The notes under the pieces are model-generated. The model did not search any database. It was not told where the DNA came from and was given only the letters and a program-made list of their open reading frames with translations. A stretch of 64,000 bases of DNA from Eukaryota sp. TZLM1-RC (Eukaryota > Metamonada: BaSk clade), in assembly GCA_040285825.1 (NCBI GenBank), contig JAUPSS010000004.1, forward strand, positions 4,657,658 through 4,721,657. Reading direction: 5' to 3'. Below, piece after piece: positions 32,930 to 43,143 of the stretch. The stretch's first letter is position 1, and each line of letters starts with the position of its first letter. The position numbers and the translations under genes are program-made.

Positions 32930-33940
32930 TCACAGTATACATCACCTCTATCATCAGAACCAAAATTATTCAGAGAATGTGTTTCCTTCAGCAGAGGCTC
33001 TTTGATACACGATATTCTTGCAGTTTGTGCCATATTGAAAACAGCGTCTCTAACAGCATCATGTAATGAAGAACGATAGGTTATCAATTTAGAATTTAGT
33101 CAGAGCATGACGCAAAGTGAGCAGAGGTGAATTCGAACAAATACATTTTTTTTCATAATAATTGATTAATGGGAATATTCAAATATAATCTCATTTTTGT
33201 TACAAACGCTTCATCATCAGCAGACAGTCCAAATCTTCGTGGTACAATGGTTACAAAAAGTGAAGAATCTGATGACTTATTTTCACAAACACCTTTTTCC
33301 AATAACAATGAGTGGAGATCTTGATTTAAAACAGCCGAGCTGCATATATTTTCACAAACATCATTTTCATACATTCCAGTCCATCGTTTCTGTAATGTTC
33401 GAAGAGTGTATTTTAAATTTAAACAATTCTTGTCTGGAATATTGGTATTGAATGATTGGGGAAAGCATCGACTACATTTTTCTACATCGATTTTTGAAAT
33501 TTGCTCATTTAATGCAAAAACAGTGGAACTTTGCGCTGTCATTAATTAATGTTCCTAATCTGCAAATTTTTCAGAAAACTCAAAGATTGCATTTCTGCAT
33601 CAACCGATGAAAGGACACAAAGTAAGAATTGAGGCCTTTGTCCAACCTAAACCGCCATAATGTGAACTGAGATAAGCATGATCAGGAATTTGGAATTTTT
33701 TACATTCTAGTAATTGGGACAACACTTTTGCACGTAATTCATTGAACTTCTGAACCAAAGGCCTAATGATAATAGGATTTGTTGATCGAAATACATGATT
33801 AAAATTGGAATTGAAACACAGTCTTATAATGTTAAATTTAATATGTTTCTGTATATCTAAAGTCATCATTCGGGCAACTTTATCGGAAATTGATTTCAAC
33901 TTTCGCAACAATTCTTTGGTAACTTCATCATTATCCAATG
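32930..33940 (-). mobile_element. lineage A retrotransposon, middle part
   Basis: From 33938 downward: DIQKHIKFNIIRLCFNSNFNHVFRS, then ELRAKVLSQLLECKKFQIPDHAYLS..., a frame break near 33600, the linker (STVFALNEQISKIDVEKC ... NIPDKNCLNLKYTL), another break near 33150, then YRSSLHDAVRDAVFNMAQ. The RT core is missing. It runs into the satellite at 32930 and stops at the outer edge of the inverted repeat at ~33945. Confidence 0.75.
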
Positions 33941-34029
33941 TTCAATACATGATTTTGACTCCAATTGTATTTCCAAGTTGAAAACATTTATTTTTGATTA
34001 AACTCAAATTTTATTGAATCAAAAAATTC

Positions 34030-34330
34030 AATAAAATGAAATCAGAACTAATGGGACTAAATTCAATGAACCAAGACTTGCTCTACAAAATCCTGATCTG
34101 CTTGTTTTGTTGCCATTGCTTCTCTTATTCGATGAAAAAACCGAGGTAATCTATTAATGATGACGAATTGAATTCGCGACCGCCACAAAAAACATCAAAT
34201 CTCTTCATTGTTTTTTCTTGAAACAGTTTTTGGAAATCGTTCAAAAAAATTTTCTGCTTCTACTGATAGCCTTCCGTTTAAAGAAAATGGAAAAAAACAA
34301 GCGGTCTGTTTCTATCAATATAAACATTGA
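34030..34330 (-). mobile_element. lineage A 3' scrap in the left arm
   Basis: Matches the last ~90 codons of lineage A (tail QDFVE-like, stop region and actaatgggac 3' flank) with several frame breaks. The same scrap sits in the right arm at 49020-49290. Confidence 0.65.
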
Positions 34331-35661
34331 TTGAAGATCGATTAATGACAGCAATGGTAATTCATGCCTGAATTGAGTAATTCTGAAAGGTAGGAATCTC
34401 GAGATACGGTGTTGTTAGCCTTGTATAGTTTCTATAATAGTTGAAGATACTAATTTTGTATTAGTGTAATCCATTGTATTTTATATAGAATTGCGCCCAT
34501 AAATTCGAGCTGAAAGCCCATTTTTTGCCTTCGTAATTAATTGCATTCTTGTTATAACATATGTCAAAACTTAACCCTGGATCATCTGTGTAAAACATTG
34601 GTTGGCTAAGAGCATTTTTTACAAACTCTGTGAGCCCATTACAAATAAAACAATTCGTATATCATTGGATTTAGATTATAGATGTGTGAAAAGTTATTTA
34701 ATTTTTCTAAGTATTTGAATAGACAATTCAATAATGTCAGCAGATCTAAACAACGGATTATTTAAGCCAAACACCGGAATTTTTTTGAAAAAAAACACTA
34801 CTGCACCCAAAAATAAAAATAATCGTCATTGTTGGTTTGCTCTGTTGTGAATTCTGTGAAAGGTAAAAAATGGGCAATTCTACAAATTAATGATTAAATA
34901 CACCATGACACATATAAAGCGGAACTTGATCGCTTCTTCAGTATATGAGAAATTCACAAAAAGTTCCTATTTGTGAGCTGGCTGCTCTTATACAAGCAAC
35001 TTAATTACCATAGAATTAGTAGCTTTTGTGGTGAGAATTCAAAAACTATAAAGACATTTTGATGCACTTTTCACTACTTCCTAGTTCGATTAAAACTTTT
35101 CTAACACTGATTGCCTGTTTTTTAAAAATCATACAAGACAGTATTGTATAGAGTTGTCAAAATTACCATAAAAGTGTTGTCCTAATTCTTAATTGGCCAC
35201 AATTGTGAAATTGTTTTTGTAATCTTTTTAAACAAAAGGAGTTGTGGAAAAGGATATTGTAACTGCAAATTTGCTGTAAAATCATTTGGAAATGGGAGTT
35301 CAAAACACACAACAATCCGATAATAGGATCCTCTGGTATTCCTTTTTGCCCAAGATTAGCAGAGAAACTTGGTGAGGATAATTAAGTGCCAAATTGTGTT
35401 TCAAGTTTTACAAAAGCTGTTTTGAATGATTCATATAAAATTACTCTGTCCTTTTTGTTGCAGGTACATTAAAGTTAGAACATCAGTCTTCATGCCTAGT
35501 GCAATGAACTGAATAGCAACTCAATGTTGGAATGATTCAAAAAAGAAATATAATTAAACATATCAACATCAATATTTCAATTCATCACATTATATTTACA
35601 ACCACAATATTCGAAAAATCAAAGACAAAAGAAAAGAGAAAGCATTTATTCAACACAAAAA
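34331..35661. other. noncoding part of the left arm
   Basis: AT-rich sequence with no gene seen, duplicated in the right arm at 47661-49000. Confidence 0.5.
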
Positions 35662-37149
35662 CTAGTTATTACCATTGTTTCCGTTATTGTTGTTATTGTT
35701 GTTGTTATTGTCATTACCATTCACTTCAACACACCTTCTAGCATGACCAGGGAACAAGAAGCCACATTTAGGTTCAATAGCGACAGACAAGCAAGGGCAG
35801 CGCATGATGTAGAAGCGAAGATCTTGAGATTGGTTATTGTTATTATTGTTGTTGTTGTCGTTGTCATTGTCGTTCTCTTCTTCTTCTTCATGGCGAACAG
35901 TAATGGTAACATTGAAAGCTTCAGTTGGTTCAGTGATAAATTCAGCCATAGTTTTACATTCCTCGGTGTAGGCGTGGAAGAAGACTGGAACACGGGGAGC
36001 ATCGGTAGCGTTCTGAAGATGTACTTCAATCTCTTCGCGAAGTGCTTCAAGATGAACACCTTCAACTTCGTTTTCGATTTCAACCTCAATAATGACAACA
36101 TCATCAACAGGTTCTTCAGGCTCTTCTTCTTCTTCTTCTAAAATACGTTCGAGTTCAGAAGCAAGTTGTTCGGAGGTAGTGTCTTCATCAACAACATATA
36201 CTTCGCTGTGTTCAAGGTCTTGGGAAAGTTGGTTGTATTCTTCTTCACGTTCTTCAGGTACAGTAAAGACAGCACGGGCATCGTTTTCTTGGAGGAGGTT
36301 ACGGATTTCTTCTCTACGTTGGTTTTGTTGCTTCTTTTGGATGTTATTATTATTGTTATTGTTGTTATTGTTGTTGTTATCATTGAGTTGACGTTCAGTG
36401 ATAATAACAATAACATTGGGAGTTTCATCATCCCATTCAGCTTCTTCAATAACATGTTCAATGGCATCGAGAATACGTGCTTCGCCGTTGTTATTGTTGT
36501 TATTATTATTGTTATTGTTGTTATTGTTGTTGTTATTATGAACCTCAGTGTCACGAACAGCTTCAGCAACTTGGTCTTCTTCCTCGGTGAGTTCTTGTTG
36601 GATTTCAACTTCATCATTGAACGTGGCTAACCCTTGACGGACTTCTTCGTGATCTTCACCAACTTGTTCAACAGTGTCAGCGGTGGTGGAGCGAACGTCT
36701 TCAAAGTCGATCTCTTCGCGTTCATGGGTATCGAGGAGATACATAACATCACCAGTTCGGTTGTTGTTGTTGTTGTTCTGGGCCGTTTCCATGTTATTAT
36801 TGTTATCATTTTCCAAGTATTCTTCAGGAATATCGACCATAACAGCAAAGCGGAGAGGGAACAAGCGAGAACCAGCAACAGCCAAGACAGTAGAGTTTTG
36901 AACAAGTTCGTTTTCTTGGTTGTTATTGTTGTTATTGTTGTTGTCATTGGTTTGGTTGTTTTCAGGTTGTCCTAATGTTAGAATTGCAAATTACACACTT
37001 CTTTCAATAACACGGCCTACACAGTTAGGATCAACAGTGTCCTCCAACTCAGTGAGTCCTCTTTCGCAGAGCGGTCGGAAGATTTGATCATCATTGTTTT
37101 GAGCGAGTGCTAGAGCACACAGTAAAAGAACAAGCAGGTGAAGCTTCAT
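35662..37149 (-). CDS. secreted poly-Asn protein, integrin-beta-like layout (left copy)
   Basis: Exons 36999-37149 and 35662-36971, joined across a 27-nt intron, give 486 aa. MKLHLLVLLLCALALAQ is a signal peptide; no later membrane span or anchor is seen. The body is acidic and broken by long Asn tracts. Between them the order of short motifs resembles the integrin-beta I-like domain: DVMYLLD, RQGLATFNDEV, ARILDAIEHVIEEAEW, NVIVIITE, ARAVFTVPEE...YNQLS, then TSEQLASELERIL. A hybrid-domain-like stretch follows (AFNVTITVR ... LRFYIMRCPC). The metal site DxSxS is not kept (DTHER), so ligand binding by that route is doubtful. The resemblance is motif-level inference. It is divergent from the 71-aa gene across 149 bp. 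Confidence 0.7.
36972..36998 (-). other. 27-nt intron in the poly-Asn gene (left copy)
   Basis: Begins GTGTGT and ends CTAACATTAG, phase 1. It joins the signal-peptide exon to the long exon. Retaining it gives an immediate TAA. Conserved exactly in the right-arm copy. Confidence 0.85.
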
Positions 37150-37298
37150 GGTAGGAACAGAGGTGACACCATTTATGCATTTTCAAAGTTTAAAGGCCAC
37201 TGTAGAGGGCACTGTAGATTCAATCTTTATGGAGGATATCTTTTACCAACAATACAAACTTTGACCACTTTAACACAATTTTCTACTCTTTTGATACA

Positions 37299-37514
37299 AT
37301 GTCATCTCGTGGACTTAAATCTGATCAAGCCAGTGAAGCTAAATCGCTCAAAGGACAGCAAAAGAAGGAAGAAAAGTGCTTGGCAACTCGTAGGAAGGAT
37401 GATGACTTTACTCCATTACCAGAAGAAGAATGTGCCATAAGACCTACAAGGCACGTCTGCCTAACACCTCCAGATGTGACAAGAAAACACACCGCAGAAG
37501 AAAAGGATATTTAA
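37299..37514 (+). CDS. 71-aa charged hypothetical protein (left copy)
   Basis: MSSRGLKSDQASEAKSLKGQ start; highly charged, no membrane segment, family not recognised. ATG in a clean context, stop followed by AATAAA within ~15 nt. Divergent from the poly-Asn gene and convergent with the cytochrome-b5-like gene (81 bp between stops). The identical translation in the right arm shows recent duplication rather than proving coding. Confidence 0.5.
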   Translation: MSSRGLKSDQASEAKSLKGQQKKEEKCLATRRKDDDFTPLPEEECAIRPTRHVCLTPPDVTRKHTAEEKDI

Positions 37515-37595
37515 TAGAGTTGAATAAATAGAATTAATTTCAATAATTGATTAAAAACATAAACAAAAAAGGACCCTAACAGATAACAAGCATTT

Positions 37596-37976
37596 CTAAG
37601 ACGGTGGAATAAGGTTTCTACGTATCCTTGAGAATGAATTATGTGGTATATTGCCAGAAACGCGACCCTTAATGCGATCCTTGAAATCTGGAAGCCTAAG
37701 AGCGTTAATGTACCCATGTACCATAGCGTAAGAGGAAGTACAATCAGATCCAGCGAACTGTGTAATGCAACGCTCTCCACCTTTATGTTTAGCTACATAA
37801 GAGGTAACGTCAAAGACAACGCCCCCTACAACTGTCCATATCCCATTTTCTGGAGTAGTATGTTGTTGAAGCTCCTCGGCAGTTATCACTGGCAATGACT
37901 GATACTCTATGCCGTATTTTGGTAGCTCTTTCACCAATTGTGTAATGTGGAACATTATTTTAGAATTTGTTTTCAT
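37596..37976 (-). CDS. cytochrome-b5-like heme-binding protein (left copy)
   Basis: 126 aa. The b5 core spans about residues 28-105: ITAEELQQHT, WTVVGGVVFDVTSYV, then the two axial heme His motifs, HKGG (His64, usual HPGG with Pro replaced by Lys) and MVHGYIN (His87). It ends KGRV, with a basic tail (FSRIRRNLIPPS) and no membrane anchor, so it is probably soluble. Cytochromes b5 pass electrons to desaturases, hydroxylases and similar enzymes; the partner here is unknown. Intronless; one residue differs from the right-arm copy (S for P near 112). Confidence 0.8.
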   Translation of the reverse strand: MKTNSKIMFHITQLVKELPKYGIEYQSLPVITAEELQQHTTPENGIWTVVGGVVFDVTSYVAKHKGGERCITQFAGSDCTSSYAMVHGYINALRLPDFKDRIKGRVSGNIPHNSFSRIRRNLIPPS

Positions 37977-38049
37977 TCTGATTTATATTTTTGAATGAAC
38001 ATTACAAATAACTATCCAAACAATTCTATTAAACTAAATTGTCTACCCA

Positions 38050-38335
38050 ACAGCATGCAAAATACAATTTGTATCCATTTGTGTTTTCTCTATTTGGTTC
38101 ACTTGCTCCCACGGCTATACCTTTTTCACAGATTTGGAAATGATTGTAAAGGGAAGAAGCAACAGAAATCTCAACCCATTGTGTTGGCAAAGTAGAATTG
38201 TGTTTTCTATTTTTAAGGGAATGTTGAAGACGGTTTGTGATGCTTTGCTTTCTCTTGGATCTCACTATGAGAGAGTTGCATCTTGTTGTTTTATTTTGGG
38301 AGAGATGGATTGTTTAGATGTTGATTTATAAGTTT
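38050..38335 (+). mobile_element. lineage B 3' scrap in the left arm
   Basis: Encodes the C-terminus found at 14870-15172 (IVKGRSNRNLN, RIVFSIFKGMLK, LGSHYERVAS ... LDVDL), with a frame break near 38130. Duplicated in inverse orientation at 44958-45255. Confidence 0.75.
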
Positions 38336-38607
38336 TTTAATAAATACCTATTATCCAAACAATTCTGTTGGACTATCAATTTTCATTTGCATTCATCCTA
38401 ATTCACTTTTAACCACTATTTCATGAACTGGTGATTGCTCCTATCGATGTATGTTAAAATCTTGTGTATCCTTAATCAAAACTTCTTTCGACCGACAAAA
38501 GCTAAGGTTTGGATAAAAGTTGCGAGGCATCAAAAAAGTGATATTCTTGCACTGTATAGGGTCTAGTTTCTGCAGATTTACGAATACAATTACTTATACA
38601 AAACACT

Positions 38608-39330
38608 TTATTCACCTTCAACACAGAGGGCATCCATATTATCTTGCAATTCCAAACTGTCTTCGTCTGGGAGTTCAGGTGGGTCAACATCAAATTCTGC
38701 AACGTCAAGTTGTTCACTGACATCCTCGCAGCGGTCTAATTCCACCTCAATAATATTGTCATTATTGAACTCCTCAGTTGAAATATCAGGAGTGGGATCA
38801 CTTTCAGTTAAACGTTCGATAGGGAGATGATCTTCTGGGGGTATATTATCGTTTGGTTCTTCTATGTGTGATGTAGACTCATCTTCTGGTTCATTAGGAT
38901 CAACGATTTGGGCGAAAGATGGTTCAGATGCAAATGTTTGGGGATCTTCAGTATGAGACACTGCAATAGCTTCGGGTTTATCCACTCGAGAAGGTGGAGA
39001 AAATACTGCTGTTGAAACCACTGCGGTATCTTCCTTGTTGAAAATAGCTATACGTCGGCCCAATTTGCCTACAGTGGGTGATGACTTTGTCTGTGGTATG
39101 TACTTCTCTTTTGAGGCATGTGCTACTTCAACATGTTGACAATCAGCACAAACCGTTTTCATGAATGGATTGGGACGGAACGGATTGTTTGTGCAACATT
39201 GACAACCTTCATTCAGATGTTTGTGAACGTCGTAGCTATGATAGCACTGTGTACATTGGGACTTTTTAAAAAGATTAGCCTCAAATTGTCCAGCACAACA
39301 GCAGTCACAATCAAGATTAACAAAGTCCAT
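38608..39330 (-). CDS. Cys/His-repeat protein crossing the inverted-repeat boundary
   Basis: 240 aa. Two tandem modules at the N-terminus share C-x-C-C...F-x-x-N-x-F...C-x-x-C-x-H...H: CDCCCAGQFEANLF..CTQCYH..VH (about 8-37) and CQCCTNNPFRPNPF..CADCQH..AH (about 43-72). These look like a small zinc-binding fold; I know no family name for it. The rest is acidic and Ser/Pro-rich, likely disordered. Intact and intronless, with AATAAA overlapping the stop. The last ~27 codons lie inside the left arm and are repeated without the rest of the gene at 44603-44685. The start is 16 bp from the end of the Fanzor-like pseudogene. Confidence 0.65.
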   Translation of the reverse strand: MDFVNLDCDCCCAGQFEANLFKKSQCTQCYHSYDVHKHLNEGCQCCTNNPFRPNPFMKTVCADCQHVEVAHASKEKYIPQTKSSPTVGKLGRRIAIFNKEDTAVVSTAVFSPPSRVDKPEAIAVSHTEDPQTFASEPSFAQIVDPNEPEDESTSHIEEPNDNIPPEDHLPIERLTESDPTPDISTEEFNNDNIIEVELDRCEDVSEQLDVAEFDVDPPELPDEDSLELQDNMDALCVEGE

Positions 39331-39345
39331 TCTTACAGATGATGA

Positions 39346-40640
39346 CTATAACCAGAAATAAGTGTCCTTTGCAGAGAGATGTATATTGTTGGGAAGATGT
39401 ATGGGAAATTCCCATAAGTACACGATCAATTTTCGTGCTCTTTCATTGCCACTCATTCTGGCTTCAGCAATTGCAAACATATTCAGACAAGCCAGCTTGT
39501 TTCTATTGGAAAGCTTTGTTGAGCCTTTGTTACTGTGTTTGCAACTCTCACTGTTACAAGCTAATAAGCCATGGCATGTCGTAACAGGAGTCTTTTCTCT
39601 TCTATAGAATCTGGGATTTGTTTCTCTCAAAAACGTAGCAACCTTTTTCAAAACAAATAGGACATTTGGCTGAAGTGAAAGTTTCATTAGCGTCTGCAAG
39701 AAAATGTACATCCACTGGAAATATGTTGTCAACTAAATTCTCATCAGTGACCAAATTCTCAATTTGACAAGTAAATGGCTCAATAAGACCTTCAAAGATG
39801 TTTGTAAGTTCATTATTTCTTATATCATGCTGTTCACATAAATCGAAAAATTCATCATTCAGAAGGTCTGCAATATTTTCAGGATGATGAAACAAAGAAC
39901 TCAAGCAATCTCTATCATCAACTAAAACAAGTTTTTGAATTGACGAAGCCTAAATCTATATAGTGAAGTAATTGTAGATAATGGCGTTGAGTATTCACCC
40001 AGCTTGTGGATTTCTGCTAACACATTTTCCACATCTGGTTTTTCAAAAAAAACATTAATAAATCGTTTAATATGTTTTTCATAATTATTTAAATTATTTA
40101 ATTTATTGAATTTGCACACTTGATAAAATTAAATCATAACTAATGGGACGACTATCATTAAACCAAGATTTCCTCTACAAAATCTTGATTTGCTCATAAT
40201 TTAATTTCAAATTATTCTCAAAATTGGCAAACATTATTGGGGCCATTAACTCAGGTGGTCTACTGAAGCCATCAATTGGAAATCGTGGACACTGTTCAGG
40301 CTTGTGTCTTAAGTGATCAAGATAACTCAATGTTTTGTTTAACTATTGTTGCTCAAAGGTAGTTCTTAAAGTATAAAATCCTTCGCCATGTACAAAGTCT
40401 TTCAAATTCTGTGGAAATGCACTTCTTGGTTTTGCTATTTTTTGCCCATAATACTTAGCTGAAGTATAACGAATTCTGGCCATTAATGATTCATATAATT
40501 TGGCAGATATTTGTGGTAATAGTAAATTACGTTCAAATCGGGACTGTAAATACAGCTTCAAGCAACATGTAGTATGAATTCGTAATTGTTGAAATTTTGG
40601 AGCAGTTTCTTTCAATTTGAGTATTACATTTGAATGTTTA
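39346..40640 (-). pseudogene. Fanzor/TnpB-like protein, C-terminal half, decayed
   Basis: Fragments on one strand: an N-terminal-type helical piece (TVNSMVKHSNVILKL, 40343 upward), a break with a retrotransposon scrap, then 39602-40119 in two frames. The best evidence is the end. NETFTSAKCPICFEKGC resembles the (D)E-x-x-T-S-x-x-C-x-x-C that opens the zinc ribbon of TnpB and Fanzor nucleases. After a one-base frame change come TPVTTCHGLLACNSESC (second Cys pair) and LSNRNKLACLNM, matching N-R-D-x-N-A-x-N of RuvC-III with Asp replaced by Asn. Fanzors are RNA-guided nucleases of eukaryotic transposons. With the catalytic Asp gone and frames broken, this copy is dead. The family call is inferred from motifs. 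Confidence 0.45.
40120..40200 (-). mobile_element. lineage A 3'-terminal scrap inside the pseudogene
   Basis: About 80 bp that match the last codons and 3' flank of lineage A (actaatgggacgactatcatt, cctctacaaaatcttgattt), as at 13575-13635. A severe 5' truncation product that interrupts the Fanzor-like frame. Confidence 0.75.
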
Positions 40641-42092
40641 ACCATTGAGTTGACGGTTGCACGAATGGTTTTATTAGATGGCAAAATGAAATTATCTTTT
40701 TGAAACAATACAAAAAGTTTGAGACATAATACACAATCATGGAGCCCGTATTGAATCAATTTTTATCTAAGTGAAGCAGTGGCTAAACAAAAAGGTAAAA
40801 TAATGATAAATTTCTGATGAAATTTGATTTTCTTTTCACTAATCTTTTTATAAGCCAGATTGCCTAAACTATACCCAAATTGAATTTTGATGAATTTTTT
40901 GGCAAATACCAGTGTGTCTAAAAGAAAATAGCCATTTTCCCTGATGCCAACTTCCCTCCATCTTGGTGAAAGTTGATTGAGTGCATCAATTGCTGTGTCA
41001 TCTGGAGCAGTGGGAAATGGTAAAACAAAATAATTCAATCAGTTTTTTTAAACCTGTAAATCAAATTTCATTAAATTGTGATTTAGAAAAAAATGAGGTT
41101 GATGAGTACCAATAATGTTCAAAAACCTACGAAGCAAGGTTTTTTCGTCAGAGAAAATTTCTGCCTGAATATCCATATCAATGGCAGGTAATGTGCTAAC
41201 TTGAGGACTCATTCAAAATATAAGTGGACATTTACTCTCCAAAAAGAAATTAAGGCGGTCAAACTTACCAATAACAATCGAAATTACAACACTGTTTGAT
41301 CTGAAATCCACTCATCCATTTGCTCATCAGTTTTCTTTTTCAAAAGATTTGCATATTCTTTTCTCTTTGTGTTGATAATCTCGTCAGGAGGGAGAAATTG
41401 ACCATCACGATTTTGGTAAAGACGACCATCCTGATAGGTTTCAAGATCAAAGCACGTAACAGTGGGAAGATTTTGAGTTGGGGTCATTGATTTCAACTTA
41501 ATCAAAGGATCAGGCTTGAAGCCACTAAAACGTGGCTCAATTTTTTTGACCATACTCGGTTTCAATGGTTTTCTGTCAAAATCTTCCTGTTCTCGATATT
41601 CAACATTGTATTTTCAATACAAGTTTCTGGGTTCAGTGTTTTTTGTTGTTTTTTCCGTTTACGCTTTGATGTTTGTTGGTCAAAAATCGCCTTTCTAATA
41701 ATTTTTGATGGTGGAGTTGATTTAAAATTGGATCTTCTTTTTCTGGGATCAGTAATTGCTTCAACATTTCCATCCATTGTTAAATCAGCAGTAAATGGGT
41801 TTGTTGATAGAAGATGTTGGCAACTTCTGGATTCAAAACATAAACTATAAACAAAATAATCAAACTCAACATTATTAAAATAAAAATTTAAGACACAACA
41901 TCCCTTATCTAAAGTGTAAGTATCTAAACCACAAAAATCAACACAATCAAAAACATCAAAATAACAATTCAAAACAAAACATAAACAAAAGAAACATCCC
42001 GTATCTGAGGTGATTAGCACCATGGCTGATTCAACAGCTCCCATTTCATAACTCACATGATGACTGAAATTAGTGCAATATTCTACCCTCAC
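40641..42092 (-). pseudogene. family-B-polymerase-type 3'-5' exonuclease region, decayed
   Basis: Three exonuclease motifs occur in the right order on the minus strand. Exo I is FDLET (near 41455). Exo II is FLNHNLMKFD preceded by FSDEKTLLRRFLNIIG (near 41050-41150). Exo III is QYGLHD (near 40745), preceded by LLDTLVFAKKF...YSLGNLAYKK, as in family B DNA polymerases. No polymerase palm motif follows. Frames change near 41570, 41280 and 41040, and an in-frame TAA sits at 40763. Some breaks could be short introns (for example a 29-nt GT-AG near 41285), but not all. The next frame leads into the Fanzor-like part, so the two may have been one protein or neighbours in one element. Confidence 0.45.
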
Positions 42093-42129
42093 GGAAGGAT
42101 CAGAACGACGATTCCGATAGGAAATTGAG

Positions 42130-42250
42130 GCTCAGATTTTCCGTTTATTCCTGTAAAGCAGGATGGCTGTTCTTGACTGAGGAGTTCGGGAGGAAGAACT
42201 CTGCTGTTCTGTGAAGAACAGGTTGAAAGAGGAGGTGGGAACCGGGTACG
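42130..42250. ncRNA. possible structured RNA or hairpin element
   Basis: GC-richer than its surroundings and without an open frame. It holds two good hairpins: GAGTTC / GAACTC around an 8-nt loop near 42182, and CTGTTCT-GTGA-AGAACAG near 42202, a perfect 7-bp stem with a GNRA-type tetraloop. It lies upstream of the exonuclease/Fanzor remnant. No known RNA family is recognised. Confidence 0.3.
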
Positions 42251-42835
42251 TTACCTCGTCTTATTTTTTCTCGTTTTGCTGCATGATGTTAGAAGAATGG
42301 GAAGAGTGAAGATAATCTCGCTGTCTGACACGATGTCTGACATGCTGATTGCAATTTCAAATTGATTGCTAATTTCCACAATGGTATCAAATGCCTATCT
42401 ACTGTATCTCTATTAGTGGTCATCAACATCAGCTCGATTTACCCTTTAGCTGTTCTGGTCGTTGCTACTCGGTCTTCACTCTATGTGTTTTGCCAGCTTC
42501 CTTCTTCTTCATTTACCTCATCAATGGAAATGGACATGGAAACTTCTGAAAAATAGCGCCAAATCACATCACCATACGCCTCCCTTGGAAATCCCTTTCA
42601 GCCATATGAAGATTAAGTTTACGTCGTTTTTGTTTTGTTAATCAGTTTCATGGTGAACTTAGTGTCTAACATTGTGGGCAAACAAACTTATCATTGTTTA
42701 GTATGCAGTGTATGGATTTCAGAGTGTATGGAATTTTTTCAACAGTTCCATTTCGGCTTCATTATAATCTCCATAGATTATCAGTAAAAACAACTGATCC
42801 GTAACTCATCAATTACAAAAACAACCAGCTTTTTT

Positions 42836-43143
42836 ATGTAATACTTTTAAAGATTTTTTTGTGATAGGTTCTTTGAATTTCATACGTCTGGGTTGTTCCC
42901 AGTCTGAAATCCAAATAACTACTGTGCTTGAATCACTAACTACTGATTGGAAGCATCGAATCATTTTGGTCTTTTTCGAATGATTTCAACACAAAATTTT
43001 AATTGACTTAATATTTTTTGATCATAGATATCACCACTTATATTTGCCTTATATGTGGTTTTTTTGTTCACTATACTCCATGAGTTTGTCAAATCTACAA
43101 CTTTTGGAAATGAATTGGGATCAAGTTGCTTCCCATTTTGCAA
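42836..43143 (-). repeat. copy 2 of the diverged dispersed coding-like repeat
   Basis: A 60-codon open stretch (from 43143: MQNGKQLDPNSFPKVVDLTN...) continues after a frame break into CFQSVVSDSSTVVIWISDWE. It is the counterpart of 24034-24345. Unknown family; both copies are broken, at different places. Confidence 0.6.

Larger units (their letters stand above)
29203..32930 (-). repeat. 1,082-bp satellite made from a retrotransposon 3' end
   Basis: The box ggcctttctgtatcac recurs at 29203, 30285, 31367 and 32449, exactly 1,082 bp apart; the fourth unit breaks off near 32930. Each full unit contains the last ~115 codons of a lineage A endonuclease plus ~600 bp of AT-rich sequence. Units differ by only a handful of substitutions, so amplification is recent. 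The adjoining lineage A copy (32930-33940) is the likely source. Confidence 0.9.
33945..38690 (+). repeat. left arm of a 15.4-kb inverted duplication
   Basis: Matches the reverse complement of 44603-49376 throughout. Differences are scattered substitutions, short indels and Asn-codon tract lengths. It carries, from outside in: lineage A scrap, ~1.3 kb noncoding, poly-Asn secreted protein, 71-aa gene, cytochrome-b5-like gene, lineage B scrap, and the 3' end of the Cys/His-repeat gene. Arm length is ~4.75 kb. Confidence 0.95.

Noticed and set aside
29203-32930. CRISPR-like or regulatory array
   Set aside because: Unit length of 1,082 bp and embedded endonuclease codons show tandemly amplified retrotransposon DNA.
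36092-36391. Ser-rich, Val-rich and Leu-rich frames antisense or off-frame to the poly-Asn gene
   Set aside because: They are alternative readings of AAC/AAT and GAA repeats and have no independent support.
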